From positions 62,001 through 126,000 of the forward strand of contig CAJNOI010000016.1 in NCBI GenBank assembly GCA_905250115.1: a DNA stretch of 64,000 nucleotides. The letters are read 5' to 3'. Source of the stretch: Adineta steineri. Taxonomy: Eukaryota; Rotifera; Eurotatoria; Adinetida; Adinetidae. Shown one piece after another: positions 12,774 through 24,136 of this stretch; within the stretch, counting starts at the first letter, position 1; each line of letters opens with the position of its first letter. Below the pieces are notes generated by a model, which was given only the letters and a program-made list of their open reading frames with translations, did no database searches and had not been told where the DNA came from. The position numbers and the translations under genes were made by a program.

Positions 12774-13172
12774 ATGGATTTATCGATTCGTAAACAAGAA
12801 CAATCTCCAACAATTCCTTCTCGACCCATATTAAATCCAGCAACATCAACTAGTTTATTACAAAATTCAACTGGTCAAAATTCTCCTCATATTCCAATAC
12901 CTTCTGTTTCTGCACATAATTCTAATCATAAACAACAATTTATTCCTATTCCTCCAGTTATACAACAACAACAGCAACAACAAAAACATCGTATTATACA
13001 TCAATCGAAATATGCTCAATTACTTAATGTTATCGAAGAAATGGGTAAAGATATTAAACCAACATATGCCGGAAATAAAAATTCCGCCGAACGTTTACGA
13101 CGTGCTATTGCATCAGCTCGTATTTTAACTCGAGAATGTCAACTTGAATGTGATCGAAATAATCGTTCTTAA
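12774..13172 (+). CDS. CDK2-associated protein 1/2 (DOC-1) homologue
   Basis: In animals CDK2AP1 and CDK2AP2 are small nuclear proteins that bind CDK2 and belong to the NuRD chromatin-remodelling complex. This single-exon gene encodes 132 residues. The first half is Ser/Pro/Gln-rich with a short polyglutamine run. The last 55 residues are the conserved DOC-1 domain: [20 protein letters not shown], then [15 protein letters not shown] and a C-terminus ending [12 protein letters not shown], very close to the vertebrate form. The first true ATG is at 12,774; the frame upstream has no ATG. It starts 150 bases after the ELMO stop on the same strand and converges with MRI1 downstream. Confidence 0.9.
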   Translation: MDLSIRKQEQSPTIPSRPILNPATSTSLLQNSTGQNSPHIPIPSVSAHNSNHKQQFIPIPPVIQQQQQQQKHRIIHQSKYAQLLNVIEEMGKDIKPTYAGNKNSAERLRRAIASARILTRECQLECDRNNRS

Positions 13173-13463
13173 ATGACAAACAATGTTTTTTTTTGTATAT
13201 AAATAATATTTGTTTATTATAATTCTTATCCAAGATAAATAAAACATAGTTTTCTTTTCAATAAAGAATAATGTAAACAATCAATATTATTATATGTATT
13301 CTTGGTATGTGCATTTTTTAAGAAGATATAAGATTTCTTTTTTTTTCTATGGATTGTCTGCACTAATATTGCCAAATTTTATTTACTTATTCATTTTACT
13401 AACATAAAAAGAAATACAACAATAAATTACTGTTTTGAGATTTTGTTTTGTTTTTTTGAAAAA

Positions 13464-14668
13464 TCACAACAATGGACTTTTTATTGTTCGTTGTAAGGAT
13501 ATTAATTTTTCTTCAAGTTCTTCGGGTTTAAATACACCATGTTCGGTTATAATACCAGTTATTAATTGATTAGGTGTTATATCAAATGCTGGATTCCAAA
13601 CTTGAACACCTAATAAACAAGAAAAATAGAGTATTATTATTATTATTGAAATTTTACCTTCAGCTGCTATATTAATTCCTTTAATAGTAGTCATTTCACT
13701 TGATGGACGTTGTTCAATAATAATTTCATTACCTGTTCGTTTTGTTAAATCAATGGATGTTGTTGGTGCAGCAACATAAAATGGAATTTCATGATATTTA
13801 GCAAGTATAGCTAATTGATATGTACCAATTTTATTTGCAGTATCACCATTTGCTGTTACACGATCAGCACCAACAATAACAGCATGTAATGTTTGTGTTC
13901 GCATTAAAAGTCCAGCCATTGAATCACAAATCATTGTATGTGGAATACGATCATGTACTAATTCATAAGCAGTTAATCTTGAACCTTGATTATATGGTCG
14001 TGTTTCAGTAAAATAAGTTAATTGAAGATTATTATCTACTGCTAATTGTCGAATAACTCCAAGAGCAGTACCAAAACCAACAGTTGCTAATGAACCTGTA
14101 TTACAATGTGTTAAAACAGTTAATTTCTTTTTATCTTTTACATTCTGACGTATGGCTTCAGCACCATATTTACCAATAGATTGATTATTATCAAGATCAC
14201 GCTGAAGAAATTGTTCCATAAAATCAAGTAATTCATTAATATATAATGTTACATTTTGTTGTTTATTATTTAATGGTATTAAATAATCAATAATTGTTTT
14301 AGCAGCATCAGTCATATTAACTGCTGTTGGTCTTGCTGTTATTAAATAATTAAGTTGATCTGTAACAAATTGTAGAATAGATGAGATTGAATCAAATTTT
14401 GATCGAGAATGATATAATTCAACGGCAACACTTAATACTCCACATACAGCAATTGCTGGCGCACCTTTATAATAGAAATTTTATGAATATTAACTTTATT
14501 TTTTGAATATTCTATACCTCGAATTGACATTGTATGTATTGCTTTCCATGCGTCAGCACCTGTATTAATAGATATATAAACTGTTTCATCAGGTAATTTT
14601 AATTGATCGAGAATTAATAATGAACCACGTTGATATTGAATAGCTTTTAATGGCTGATCGATTTCCAT
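13464..14668 (-). CDS. MRI1: Methylthioribose-1-phosphate isomerase
   Basis: This enzyme converts 5-methylthioribose 1-phosphate to 5-methylthioribulose 1-phosphate in methionine salvage. It belongs to the eIF2B-alpha/beta/delta-like family. Three exons (14668-14518, 14464-13658, 13609-13464), split by introns of 53 and 48 bases, give 367 residues, the normal length. Conserved blocks are visible: RGAPAIAVCGVL across the first junction, VLTHCNTGSLATVGFGTALG (with the catalytic Cys), FTETRPYNQGSRLTAYEL, VIVGADRVTANGDTANKIGT (with the catalytic Asp) and VWNPAFDITPNQLITGIIT. The start at 14,668 (MEIDQPLKAIQY) matches the family N-terminus. Nothing suggests loss of activity. Confidence 0.95.
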
Positions 14669-14989
14669 TGCTAAAAAATATAGAAGAAAAATAAACATTC
14701 TATTTAAAGAAAAAGTATTATCTTCAGCAACGTTGTTTTATTTTATTTTAATTCACGTTATACTCGCGAATATATAGATATAAATATATATTAAAGAAGA
14801 ATGAACAACCACAATAACAACAGCAGCATAAAGTAATAAGAAGCTTATGAAAGACAAAAGACAAAATTAAAGCAGTTTTTCAAAAAAATAACACAGCAGC
14901 AGATCACTATAAAATAGCTAAAGTTTATTATCTGGTATGCACTCATATATCCTTATATTTGTTGTTGCTATAAAGATTAATTTTGTTTT
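14669..14989. other. Intergenic, MRI1 upstream and M6PR downstream
   Basis: An AT-rich 320-base stretch between two minus-strand genes, with A-rich and CAACAGCAG-like short runs. No further gene is seen. Confidence 0.5.
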
Positions 14990-16160
14990 TTATGGAGCAA
15001 GTATATCATCATCACCACGTAGATCAGGTCCGGAATCATCAAATATATATCCTGATCTTGCTGCATCTGTTTTACAACGACAACAAAAATTACATCCATC
15101 AGCAGCTAAATTGCCTAATTTACGCCACATATCTAAATTTGGAATTTGATCAATGCCACGAGCACCACGTTGTATACGCATATAGAAAAATCCACCAATT
15201 AAATAAGCACTAGCTAAACATAGAATACTAAAAAAAGAATATTAAAAATAACGGATAATTATTTGAAATTAAATATAGTAATTTTACATGATGATAAATA
15301 TGGCACCACCACTCATTTTGTTTTTTACTTGCACTACGGATGTACACAGTTCAGCGACTTGAAATTGAAACACATAATTACAGCTTTCTTGAATCACTGT
15401 AATATTACCCTAACAACAACAAAAAAAGAAAGAAAATAACTAGTTTTAATATCTATTTTAAATACATATCATTCTTAAATAGCGATGTTTTTATTGAGAC
15501 ATACTATGGGTATTATTTTTATTTATTGTTTTCAATGAAAATACCAAAAGGCATAAATCCTAAGGAATAATAACAAAGAATTGTTCACTGTTTTTTAACG
15601 ATGTAACCTGTTTTTCTTTATAGATTTTTATTTTGTAAGGTTTTAAACAAAAGAAAACTTATATCTTACTGTTTTTTTTCCACAAATAAATAGAATTGAA
15701 GCTGAACGTGTTTTATTTTCACATTGATTATGAAATCGACTACCATTTTCATATGTTAAAAGTATCCAATTATCTATAATATAATAAATTAATTTGAAAA
15801 AACTAAATATAAAATAATATAATTAACCTTCTCCGACAAGATTCGATTGACTTAATTGTCCGAGACTAGAAGATGAATTAGTTAATTTTTGTATAATAGC
15901 ATCTCCATTATTTATTGAATTATTAGGCGTTGAACAAATTCCAATTTCATATGTTGATGTTTTACCCTTTACTTGATAGCTAAATATATAGAATAATTAA
16001 ATAACGATTAATCTAATAATAAATCCATTTACGTTTTATTGTAAATTTTCCATTTTATCAATTTTTCTCGAGCAATCTTTGACTCATCATCTGATGGAGA
16101 ATTACAATTCGCATTGATTGATCCACAACAGATAAGTAAAATCAAAATGATACGATTCAT
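14990..16160 (-). CDS. Cation-dependent mannose-6-phosphate receptor-like protein
   Basis: M6PR-type receptors carry mannose-6-phosphate-tagged lysosomal enzymes from the trans-Golgi to endosomes. About six exons on the minus strand join into a type I membrane protein. The start at 16,160 gives a signal peptide (MNRIILILLICCGSINA), followed by a luminal MRH-like domain with several cysteines. One transmembrane helix spans the last junction (GGAIFII, then LCLASAYLIGGFFY). The cytoplasmic tail is the most diagnostic part: GARGIDQIPNLDMWRKLGNL, then AADGCNFCCRCK, very like the vertebrate receptor tail (GMEQFPHLAFW, LGNLVADGCDF). It ends in an acidic DDSGPDLRGDDDILAP, comparable to the acidic di-leucine sorting signal, with IL in place of LL. 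One intron (about 15,413-15,668) is longer than usual. Ligand-binding residues were not verified. Confidence 0.82.
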
Positions 16161-16810
16161 TTATATATTAAGAGATATGAAACAATAATCTAAAAAATGA
16201 TTCATTGATTGTAATCTTTTTCTTTTTATCAATTCTATGTTTCAATGATTGAATAATAAAGAGAGGAAAAAAAACATTAAATAGTATTTTTCGTTTCTTT
16301 CTTTCTTTTTTTTTTATTGCGTATGTCATCAATTCTATAGAACAAAATAAGATGAAAGAATCAGAAGGGAAAAAAAGTGTATGACTTATACCGATTATAA
16401 TAATAAGCTTAACTATGATGTGTTCAAGGTTAGTTCAAACAACCCATAAATATCTATAATAATGTCGTTTATTATTTTTATTTTTCTTACTTTTGCATGT
16501 CAATCTTATCGATCATCATCTGAATAAAATATTCATTTGTTCTCCTTCTCTCTTTTTTTTCTCTATATATATGGATGAATATTTGCAAACGAAAAAAAAT
16601 TGACATCCTACAAAAGAAGAAAAAAAAAGAAAATCTATAGAATCATTTTTCTATCTATTCCATTTATAAGATGTCTGGTGTCGAATGTCTTAAAGAACAG
16701 ATTTCTTCTTTTTTTATTTCAAGGTCATAAAAAGAAGGCAAAATAAAACTTGTCACTTTTCTTTATATAACTGTAATGAATCAACTTTACCTTTTTTTTT
16801 CAGAGTAATA
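16161..16810. other. Divergent intergenic region
   Basis: An AT-rich interval between the M6PR-like gene (minus) and the single-exon gene at 16,811 (plus). It must hold both promoters. T-tracts and a pyrimidine-rich run ending TTTTCAG lie just before 16,806. No other gene is seen. Confidence 0.5.
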
Positions 16811-17335
16811 ATGTCAACAACAACTACACAACATGATTCTTTACACGAATCACAAACAAAATCTGATCGTATACAGATGCCAACTAAAGAAATACGACAA
16901 CGAGTAGAAGATCGACATTGGCAATTATTTGAAGCACGTTTAAAAAAACAATTACCTGAAGTAAATAAAGAAAATCAAGTTCATTCAAATGATTATCGTA
17001 TTATTAATCGTTTAAATAAATTCGATCAACCACAACCACCTATTGAACCTAATCGACGATGGGAAGAATTTTGTCATCAAGTTAAAACTAAATCCAATGA
17101 AACTAATCGTGTTATGTCTATATTTCATAATGTATGGATGAAAAATTGGAATATAAAACAGACAGATGATGCACAAAAACGACGTATGACTGATACAACA
17201 TTAAATGAAAATAATTTTCTAAATCAACTATCAACAAATGATAACGATCGTAAATTAATTTCATCGATTTTACATCGAACTACCTCATCTGAAACATGTT
17301 CTTCTAATAAAGATAAGAAAAAAAGTATAATCTGA
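16811..17335 (+). CDS. Unrecognised 174-residue hydrophilic protein
   Basis: An intact single-exon frame starting with ATG at 16,811, a few bases after a TTTTTTTTCAG acceptor-like run. The 5' UTR may therefore be spliced. The protein is polar, rich in Asn, Lys, Gln and Thr, with no signal peptide or membrane segment. The middle looks helical and contains RQRVEDRHWQLFEARLKKQL and NRRWEEFCHQVKTKSNETNR; the end is Ser/Lys-rich. I do not recognise a family. Codon use matches the neighbours and the frame is far longer than chance in such AT-rich DNA, so it is probably a real lineage-specific gene. Confidence 0.6.
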   Translation: MSTTTTQHDSLHESQTKSDRIQMPTKEIRQRVEDRHWQLFEARLKKQLPEVNKENQVHSNDYRIINRLNKFDQPQPPIEPNRRWEEFCHQVKTKSNETNRVMSIFHNVWMKNWNIKQTDDAQKRRMTDTTLNENNFLNQLSTNDNDRKLISSILHRTTSSETCSSNKDKKKSII

Positions 17336-20300
17336 ACTTTTGCTTCTTCCAGGTCTTTTTTCTTTTCTATCTCTCTCTCTCTCTCTTTATTTTTATAATA
17401 AAGATAATTGGATGTATTTTTTTCCCGTATATTAATTATAAGATATTAATTTTCTTTTTCTCATGAAAAATTATTTTGAAGAAGTTTCAATGAGTTTTTA
17501 CTTAGAATTTATTAAATAAAAAAGAAAAAAAGAAACACGTTGTTTTCATTTTCTTTCATCTGTCTATGATAACTTTTTTTTTACTATATGTCAAAGAAAA
17601 AGATCTGCTCAGATAATGAAACAAGATTATCAAAAAATGACTTAAATATTCTATGGAAAACCATTGACAAATATAACTTATCAACATGATATCACAAATG
17701 TGAGGATAAAAAAGAAAATGATGCTAATATAACTGATGGTTAGAAGTATTTAAATCCATTAATAGACAGATGGTAAATTATTGTTGATCCGATTTTACTC
17801 AAATCCAAAATGTGTCGAGAGAGGTCGTATTTATCGAGATTTAATATAATCTACTAATTAGAATCGACTAAAAATCTTTCAATATATATATTTCTTTCGT
17901 TAAAATCAACTCAATCTATATCGCTATACATTTTTGAATAAATATCTATTTTTAGTAAATAAATATTCTCTATGCTGAATTAATTTAAGAATATTTATAT
18001 GTAAAAAACAGATTATTATTATTATGTAGGAGTTTTATCAAAGAGTAATAATAATAATAAACAAGAAAGAATCCTACAAGTTTTTATTTTTATATGAATT
18101 AATCTATAATATTTGAATATCTTTCAACGAATATAATAATGATAAAAATTTCAGTACAAGTATTTTTTTTACTGTTCGAAAGAGAAAAAACTGAAGCAGA
18201 CCTGTATGATTTTGATTGTTCTTTTAGAAAATAAATTTATATTGTAATATATTTACTGCTTGCCATATGTGCATTTAAATGATCAGTAGAAGATTGACAA
18301 AACTGTGCCATATTCAAATATTTACAATTAGTCTAGCAATAGTTGCAATGATTCTGATGAAAATTGTAAGCCATTTTATCTATCAATCTTTATGAAAAAT
18401 ATCAAGTGTTTTGTTTTATTTCCTTTTGTTAAAAAATATTTTTCCGGTATGTGTAAAATGTATTGAATAAACTCCAACAAATATATTAAAAAATATGATG
18501 ATGAATAATTTAACAGTGATAAATCATAACTTTATAAAAATCAATTCAGATAATACTCATTTATTCTTTTGGTTGAAAAAAAAACTTTGAAACAGCTGGC
18601 AAAGATCATAGAAAAACATATATTCCATGATTTTCATTATTCATTCATAGAAAGAGTCAATTTTTTGTAAGCAAATAAAGTGTCTTTGATAATTGATTCT
18701 GAATAGATGTAATTCAAATCGTATTCAATCTAAAGGATATATGATATTTATTATTAAAATTAATTTATCATAGTAGAATATGAGAAAAGGGCATATCTTC
18801 TTTCGGAAATTATCCAATAGCAAAATTTTCTTTCTGTATATATTCTAACCTTAAGATCTTATTTCTGTTTTTACATTGTATGACCTGGCTTATATAAAAC
18901 AATTGTAATATAATATATTTTTAGAAAATCTTCTAAGGTTACGTTATTTGACCTGCCAGAAAAGAAAAAAGATACGCTCTTAGAGCTCTATCTTAATTAA
19001 TTTTCAAAATAAATTTTATAATAAAAAATATTTCTTATCATACATTTATTAATAAGTTTGCAAGTAGTATTTTTATTTATATACATTTTCTTTATTCACT
19101 TGTTATAATTATTTGAAGTTGAAAATTTCTTAGTTTCATGATATCTTTCAGAGAAATGATTAATGAAGGAATGAGAATATATAATGCTCATATTTATGTA
19201 TTGTGATCGAAAAACATGTTTTTCCATATTAAATATGTAGCAATCATTCTCTTCAAATGTGTTATATCTCGGTCATAATACATTGCAAAAAAGAATCCTT
19301 TGAAGTATTTCCTATAACTGATGATTACTTCTCTTTCGAGACAAAGAAATCAGCATTAAACATTCTAATAACTTGAATAATCCGTTTTTTTTCTTTCTTC
19401 TTAGATGTTCTCAGAACATGACCTAAAGCTAAAAATCTGTTCACTGCACGCTTTATCCAATAACAAAATAATCTGATACAAAAACAAACATTTGTCCAAA
19501 AACTAGCTGAATACTCATAAATCTTTATATCTGATATTTACAAAGAAAATACGTCGAGATACCTACATCTAGGATAAATTCGCAATTTTTGTTTACATAT
19601 TATATCTGTCCACAATACTACAACAGCCCGAAATAGATTGAAAGACTTTTATACCAAATGAAAAGAAAATTACTAGACACTTCTACTAATGTTTTTTTAA
19701 ACGATGCATATATATATATTGATATCTCAAAAATTGTTATATTTATAGAAATTGTCCATGTTGACATACAATGTTGTCATATTTATTAATCTGTCTTCAA
19801 TACACATTCGTCTTTTTCATATATATATTAGTTTTTTTCTCATTATCAGCTTTCTTAATTCATTTTTGCAGCTAGTCGTGTCTTATCTTTTGTGTACATA
19901 AATACGTCTTTCTTATCAATAATAACCTTGTAGGTTTTAGTGTGATATTAGTATTGTTGATTTTAGGTGATTAATCAAAATCAAGATTTCTTATGATTAT
20001 TAGAAGAAGAATTAGTGTGACATTATTTTCTTAAATTTTAAAAAAACTCAAGTATTGATAACAATATAAGACGAAGTTTCGAAGTCAATTATATAAACAT
20101 GCAAATGAAGTATTCATTCTTATGCTTCATTTTAGAAACACTTCAAAATAAAGCTCTTATTAATAGTAAAAAAAAAATCTCATTAAAAACAACTATTCCT
20201 TCTAGTCATTTTTGTTTCTGTATTCTGCCTACTAAAGAAAAATATCTATTATTAGAAATCGCATATGAGAAAAATTTCTCCTGAGTATATGAAATAATGG

Positions 20301-20559
20301 AAACTATTTGTAATCAATATTAATTAAATTTTTTTGATACATGAGATTTTTTCCAATAGTTCTCTTTTTTTTACTATATATCATTTTTTATGAATGAAAT
20401 TCTTTCTTATTTTGAAGTATAATAATGAAATTAAAAGATTAAAATATATATATATATAAACTAATTTAGGTCATGAATGTATTTTTTCAATGATATTAAT
20501 TAAGTCAGATGTTGATTTTTGTTTCAATGTTAAAATATAATAATTTTTAAAAACAATTA
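17336..20559. other. 3.2-kb AT-rich intergenic region, nothing recognised
   Basis: No frame here shows a family motif or normal amino-acid composition. It contains a (TC)n run near 17,370, ATT/AAT triplet runs near 18,020-18,060 and scattered AT microsatellites. A 61-codon frame at 20,099-20,284 lacks conserved features and is not called. Confidence 0.5.
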
Positions 20560-20895
20560 TCACGGATGATGATTTGGATATCTTGAATTGTCATATTGAT
20601 TATTAGCTATGATTCCTTGATGATGTGGCGTAGATAATGAATTATTATAAAATTGTCGAACGTAAATAATTGTAGATATTATAATTAATAGAAGAAAAAC
20701 AAGACTAATACTAGCGCCTATATAATAATAAAGACGTTGATCATTTGAACCTTTAGTTGTTGCTCCAAAATAAAATAAAACAGCAGTAATAATAACGATA
20801 ATAAAAGCAAAGAAAATAAATGCATGAATACATCGTTCTTGATCGCTTAATCGTGATTGAGATTCTGTTGTTTCACGACGTCGAAAGAAAAGCAT
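20560..20895 (-). CDS. Small two-helix membrane protein, unknown
   Basis: A single coding exon of 111 residues. A basic, Arg-rich N-terminus (FFRRRETTESQSRLSDQERC) precedes two strongly hydrophobic segments: about residues 27-46 (HAFIFFAFIIVIITAVLFYF) and 59-84 (YIGASISLVFLLLIIISTII). A polar tail rich in Asn, His and Tyr ends SRYPNHHP. The positive charges suggest that both ends face the cytoplasm. No family is recognised. The next 1.5 kb upstream has no gene. Confidence 0.6.
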   Translation of the reverse strand: MLFFRRRETTESQSRLSDQERCIHAFIFFAFIIVIITAVLFYFGATTKGSNDQRLYYYIGASISLVFLLLIIISTIIYVRQFYNNSLSTPHHQGIIANNQYDNSRYPNHHP

Positions 20896-22363
20896 AATTA
20901 ATATTAATAATCTAGAAAAAAAAAATAATATTTTTTCTCAAAAAAAAAACACACAATAAAATAAAGGTTTATATTATTGTAATAGATATTAATATAGAAC
21001 TATACATTGTTTTATTCGTTCTCAATCAATAATATCATCGTTAGCACGCTTGTCATAAACCACTCAATTGACATTCGTTATAAACATGTGCTCTTGTTTA
21101 TGTTCGAGAAAGATGAGACGAGATCTCTATGCATCACAGATTAGCTGATGTGAAGGCGATGACATCGAACATCTTCTTATTATTACAGATTGCATTTGTC
21201 TGATTGCCAATGAAGAAAAGAAACTGAAAGAATAAGAAATAGCTCAGACCTGAAGCTTAAACAAAAACATTCTAGCGTAAGAAGAATCAGAAAGAAAAAA
21301 CATTTTCATATTTATCATCGTTTCTAATACCATTCGAACATAATCAATGTATAAATAAAAGAAATATCTGTATCTATACTATTTTTCTAAATTATTTTCT
21401 TATTAAATAATATGTTAAATCAACAATTACATTAGATAATAAAATCGAAATGATACGTTCGCTTTTATTTTGTTATTCTCATCGCGTTAAATAAACATTT
21501 GAAAAAAAATAGTAGAAGTAATTACTTTTTATACACGAATAAATGTTGCATATTAAAAAAAAAGCCAATAGGGACAACAATGTCTCATTCACTTTAAGTA
21601 TTCTTCGATATTATCAATAGTTCATTGTTTTTTCCTTCGACTCTTTGCCTTTTCTTTCTTTTTCTTCGTCTTCTTCAAAATGTTTTCTCGTCATCATTTA
21701 CTTAGTAACAATTGACACAAGAGTCATACGGTGAGAAAATACATTCATATTATATATCGATCTAACCACATCAATCCCTTGTTGAAAAAACTTCGCGAAA
21801 GAATAGTGAGCCACTTAAGCTAACTTCTCTTTTTTTTATACTTACTCGTACGATTTATTTACATAAGTGTCACTAAATATCGTTAGTTACTTTGTGGACA
21901 AGAAAAGGCGATTTAGATAAACGTATAGATACTACACAAAAAATATAATGGATATCTGTTCCTTTCCGCAATAGACAAACAAACGTCAGAAGAGCAGTTG
22001 TTGAAAACCGTTGTCGAGTATTCTAAGAAATATAGAACACATTTTCTCTAATTGAATTACTTCGTCGATTCTATCATTTTAAAGACAAGGATATATCTAT
22101 TGTTGCTGTCATATTTCATCTATATATTTTATCGTATATGATTTAATAAACAAATCTATGCATGTATTAACTTCTTTTTTGATCCAATCAAAACAAAATC
22201 TAATCGTGTTTATTTGAAAATAAATGACTTGTATTAAATAAAAGCTAAATTTATTTAAAGATCATCATAAAAAAAAGAACATTTTTGTATCTGACATACA
22301 TTCATATGTATATACAGATTGGAAAAAAATGAAATCTAGATTTTGTTCTATTTGAATATATAA
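20896..22363. other. Intergenic, no gene seen
   Basis: 1.47 kb of AT-rich sequence between the membrane-protein gene and the 3' end of the TIGAR-like gene. No conserved frame, tRNA-like fold or repeat was noticed. Confidence 0.5.
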
Positions 22364-24136
22364 CTATAAACTACATTTGTTTACTACATCCAAATTATAT
22401 TCATCATTATTGGCATTAATTAAATGTGTTTTATTATGATAATCAATAAGTTGTAGTGTTATTGAATTAAGATCTTCATTCATTGAATAAGTTACTTCAA
22501 AGCGAGTTATGGACGTATTTGGTGCTATATCTTGTATAGTATCTAAATATTGTCCAATATCAGTTTGTAAATCACAGGCAAAATATTTAATTAATTCACG
22601 TATAACAGCACCATGACTCACAAGAAGGACATCGATATCAGAAAATTGATTTTTGTATGGCGAATGTAATAAACCTTTGAATAAATTTCGACATTTTTCA
22701 AAGCTACTATTTCGTGAAATAAGTGATGTTGATGATGCTATAGATTGTTGATCTGATTCTATAGAAGATACATCAAGTGCTGAATCAATTGATGAATCAC
22801 ATGAGCTTGTTATTGCTGTATTAGTAAGAAATTCAACTGGAAGATGTCCTGTTGATAATGAACGTTTTCGATTGGATTTAATTACTGTTCGTGGAGATAA
22901 AGTTAAATTTTCTGATGATACACTATGTGATAATGGTTGAGAACTATTTTCTTTTGAGGATGAATTAGATGTATAAGATTTTGCTGATGATGGCGTCGAA
23001 GAATTTGTACCAAATTTTTGAAGAAGTTCATCACATAATTGCCGAAAAAATGATACAGTACGATCACGTAGTTCACTTACACTTTCAGCACCGGGTGGTG
23101 TAAAACTAGCATAGGGTACGCCATTTTCTTTAGCTAATTCACGTAGCCATTGACGTGTACGACCTTGTGCAATACCATACCTCTTAAATTATTTAAAATA
23201 AATGATTCATTGAATGAATAAGAAAAAACGGAAGTAACTTACTCGTTCTCGTAATAAAGAATGAAATTGAATATCACATGTTGATACACGACTAATTGCA
23301 CGAACATGACGAGCTGTCTGAAAATTAAATAATTATTAATTAGAAAAAAATTAGATAAATTTCGAACTTAAAATGTCCTCAACGAACAACTTAAAAAATC
23401 TATTCTATTAATAACAAAACGGAAGTAGTTATTACTTCTTCATATCAATGATCCTTCATTTTTCCATTAGTATATAATCAAGTATTAAACGAGCGCTTTT
23501 ATTCGTGTCATTTTCTTTCTCGGTGAAAGTAGAAAATATCAAAACCAAAAAAGCGTTTTACTATAAATAGTATCTGTTTACTTTGCACACCGTGATTTGT
23601 ATACTTTGAAAAGAATATAAATATAGATATTTATTACACTATAATTAGACATATATCAAAGAGTACAACAATGATAAGAGCAGTCTAAGTATATAATAAA
23701 CTCATCATTTTTAGAAAGACTAAAAAAGAATTCGTCTCAAACTCATCTTTCAAATACGATAAGAAACGAAAGAAAAAACGGTAGACATACTTCTGCTGCA
23801 CGTTTTAAATCACTTGAATAAATATGTGAAAAACGATGGTATTGAAGATGTCGACCAAGTGCTTGAGATTGTAGATAACCAATATTAGATAATTCAGTAT
23901 CAGATAAACCTTGAATAATCCCATCGGCATTTGCATGTGTTTCAGCACTTTTAAAAAATAAATAAATAGAAAATTATATTTATAGTTATTCTATTTAAAG
24001 AGACTTACTGTCGAACAAGTGTTAAATTGAAACGAACATGATCGACATTTTTTGCACTTTGTAAAACTGTTCTATTATATAAATAAAATAATGAAAAGTT
24101 CAATAAATATAGAAATAGAAAGTTAACTAACCTCAT
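22364..24136 (-). CDS. TIGAR-like histidine phosphatase
   Basis: The phosphoglycerate-mutase/histidine-phosphatase superfamily includes TIGAR, a fructose-2,6-bisphosphatase that restrains glycolysis. Five exons (24136-24132, 24071-24009, 23947-23791, 23317-23243, 23182-22364) give 372 residues. The first exon carries only ATGAG. The phosphohistidine motif is rebuilt across an intron as LTLVRHAETHANADGIIQG, followed by LSDTELSNIGYLQSQALG, SSDLKRAAETARH, LLRERRYGIAQGR and the second catalytic His in DVLLVSHGAVIREL. PYASFTPPGAESV matches the TIGAR signature FTPPGGET. A Ser-rich insert of about 140 residues lies between that signature and the second His; vertebrate TIGAR has a shorter insert there. 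The usual RHGET is RHAET. The gene is otherwise complete. Confidence 0.82.

Noticed and set aside
20099..20284. 61-codon frame in the 17.3-20.5 kb intergenic region
   Set aside because: Short, no homology recognised, no neighbouring exons in phase.
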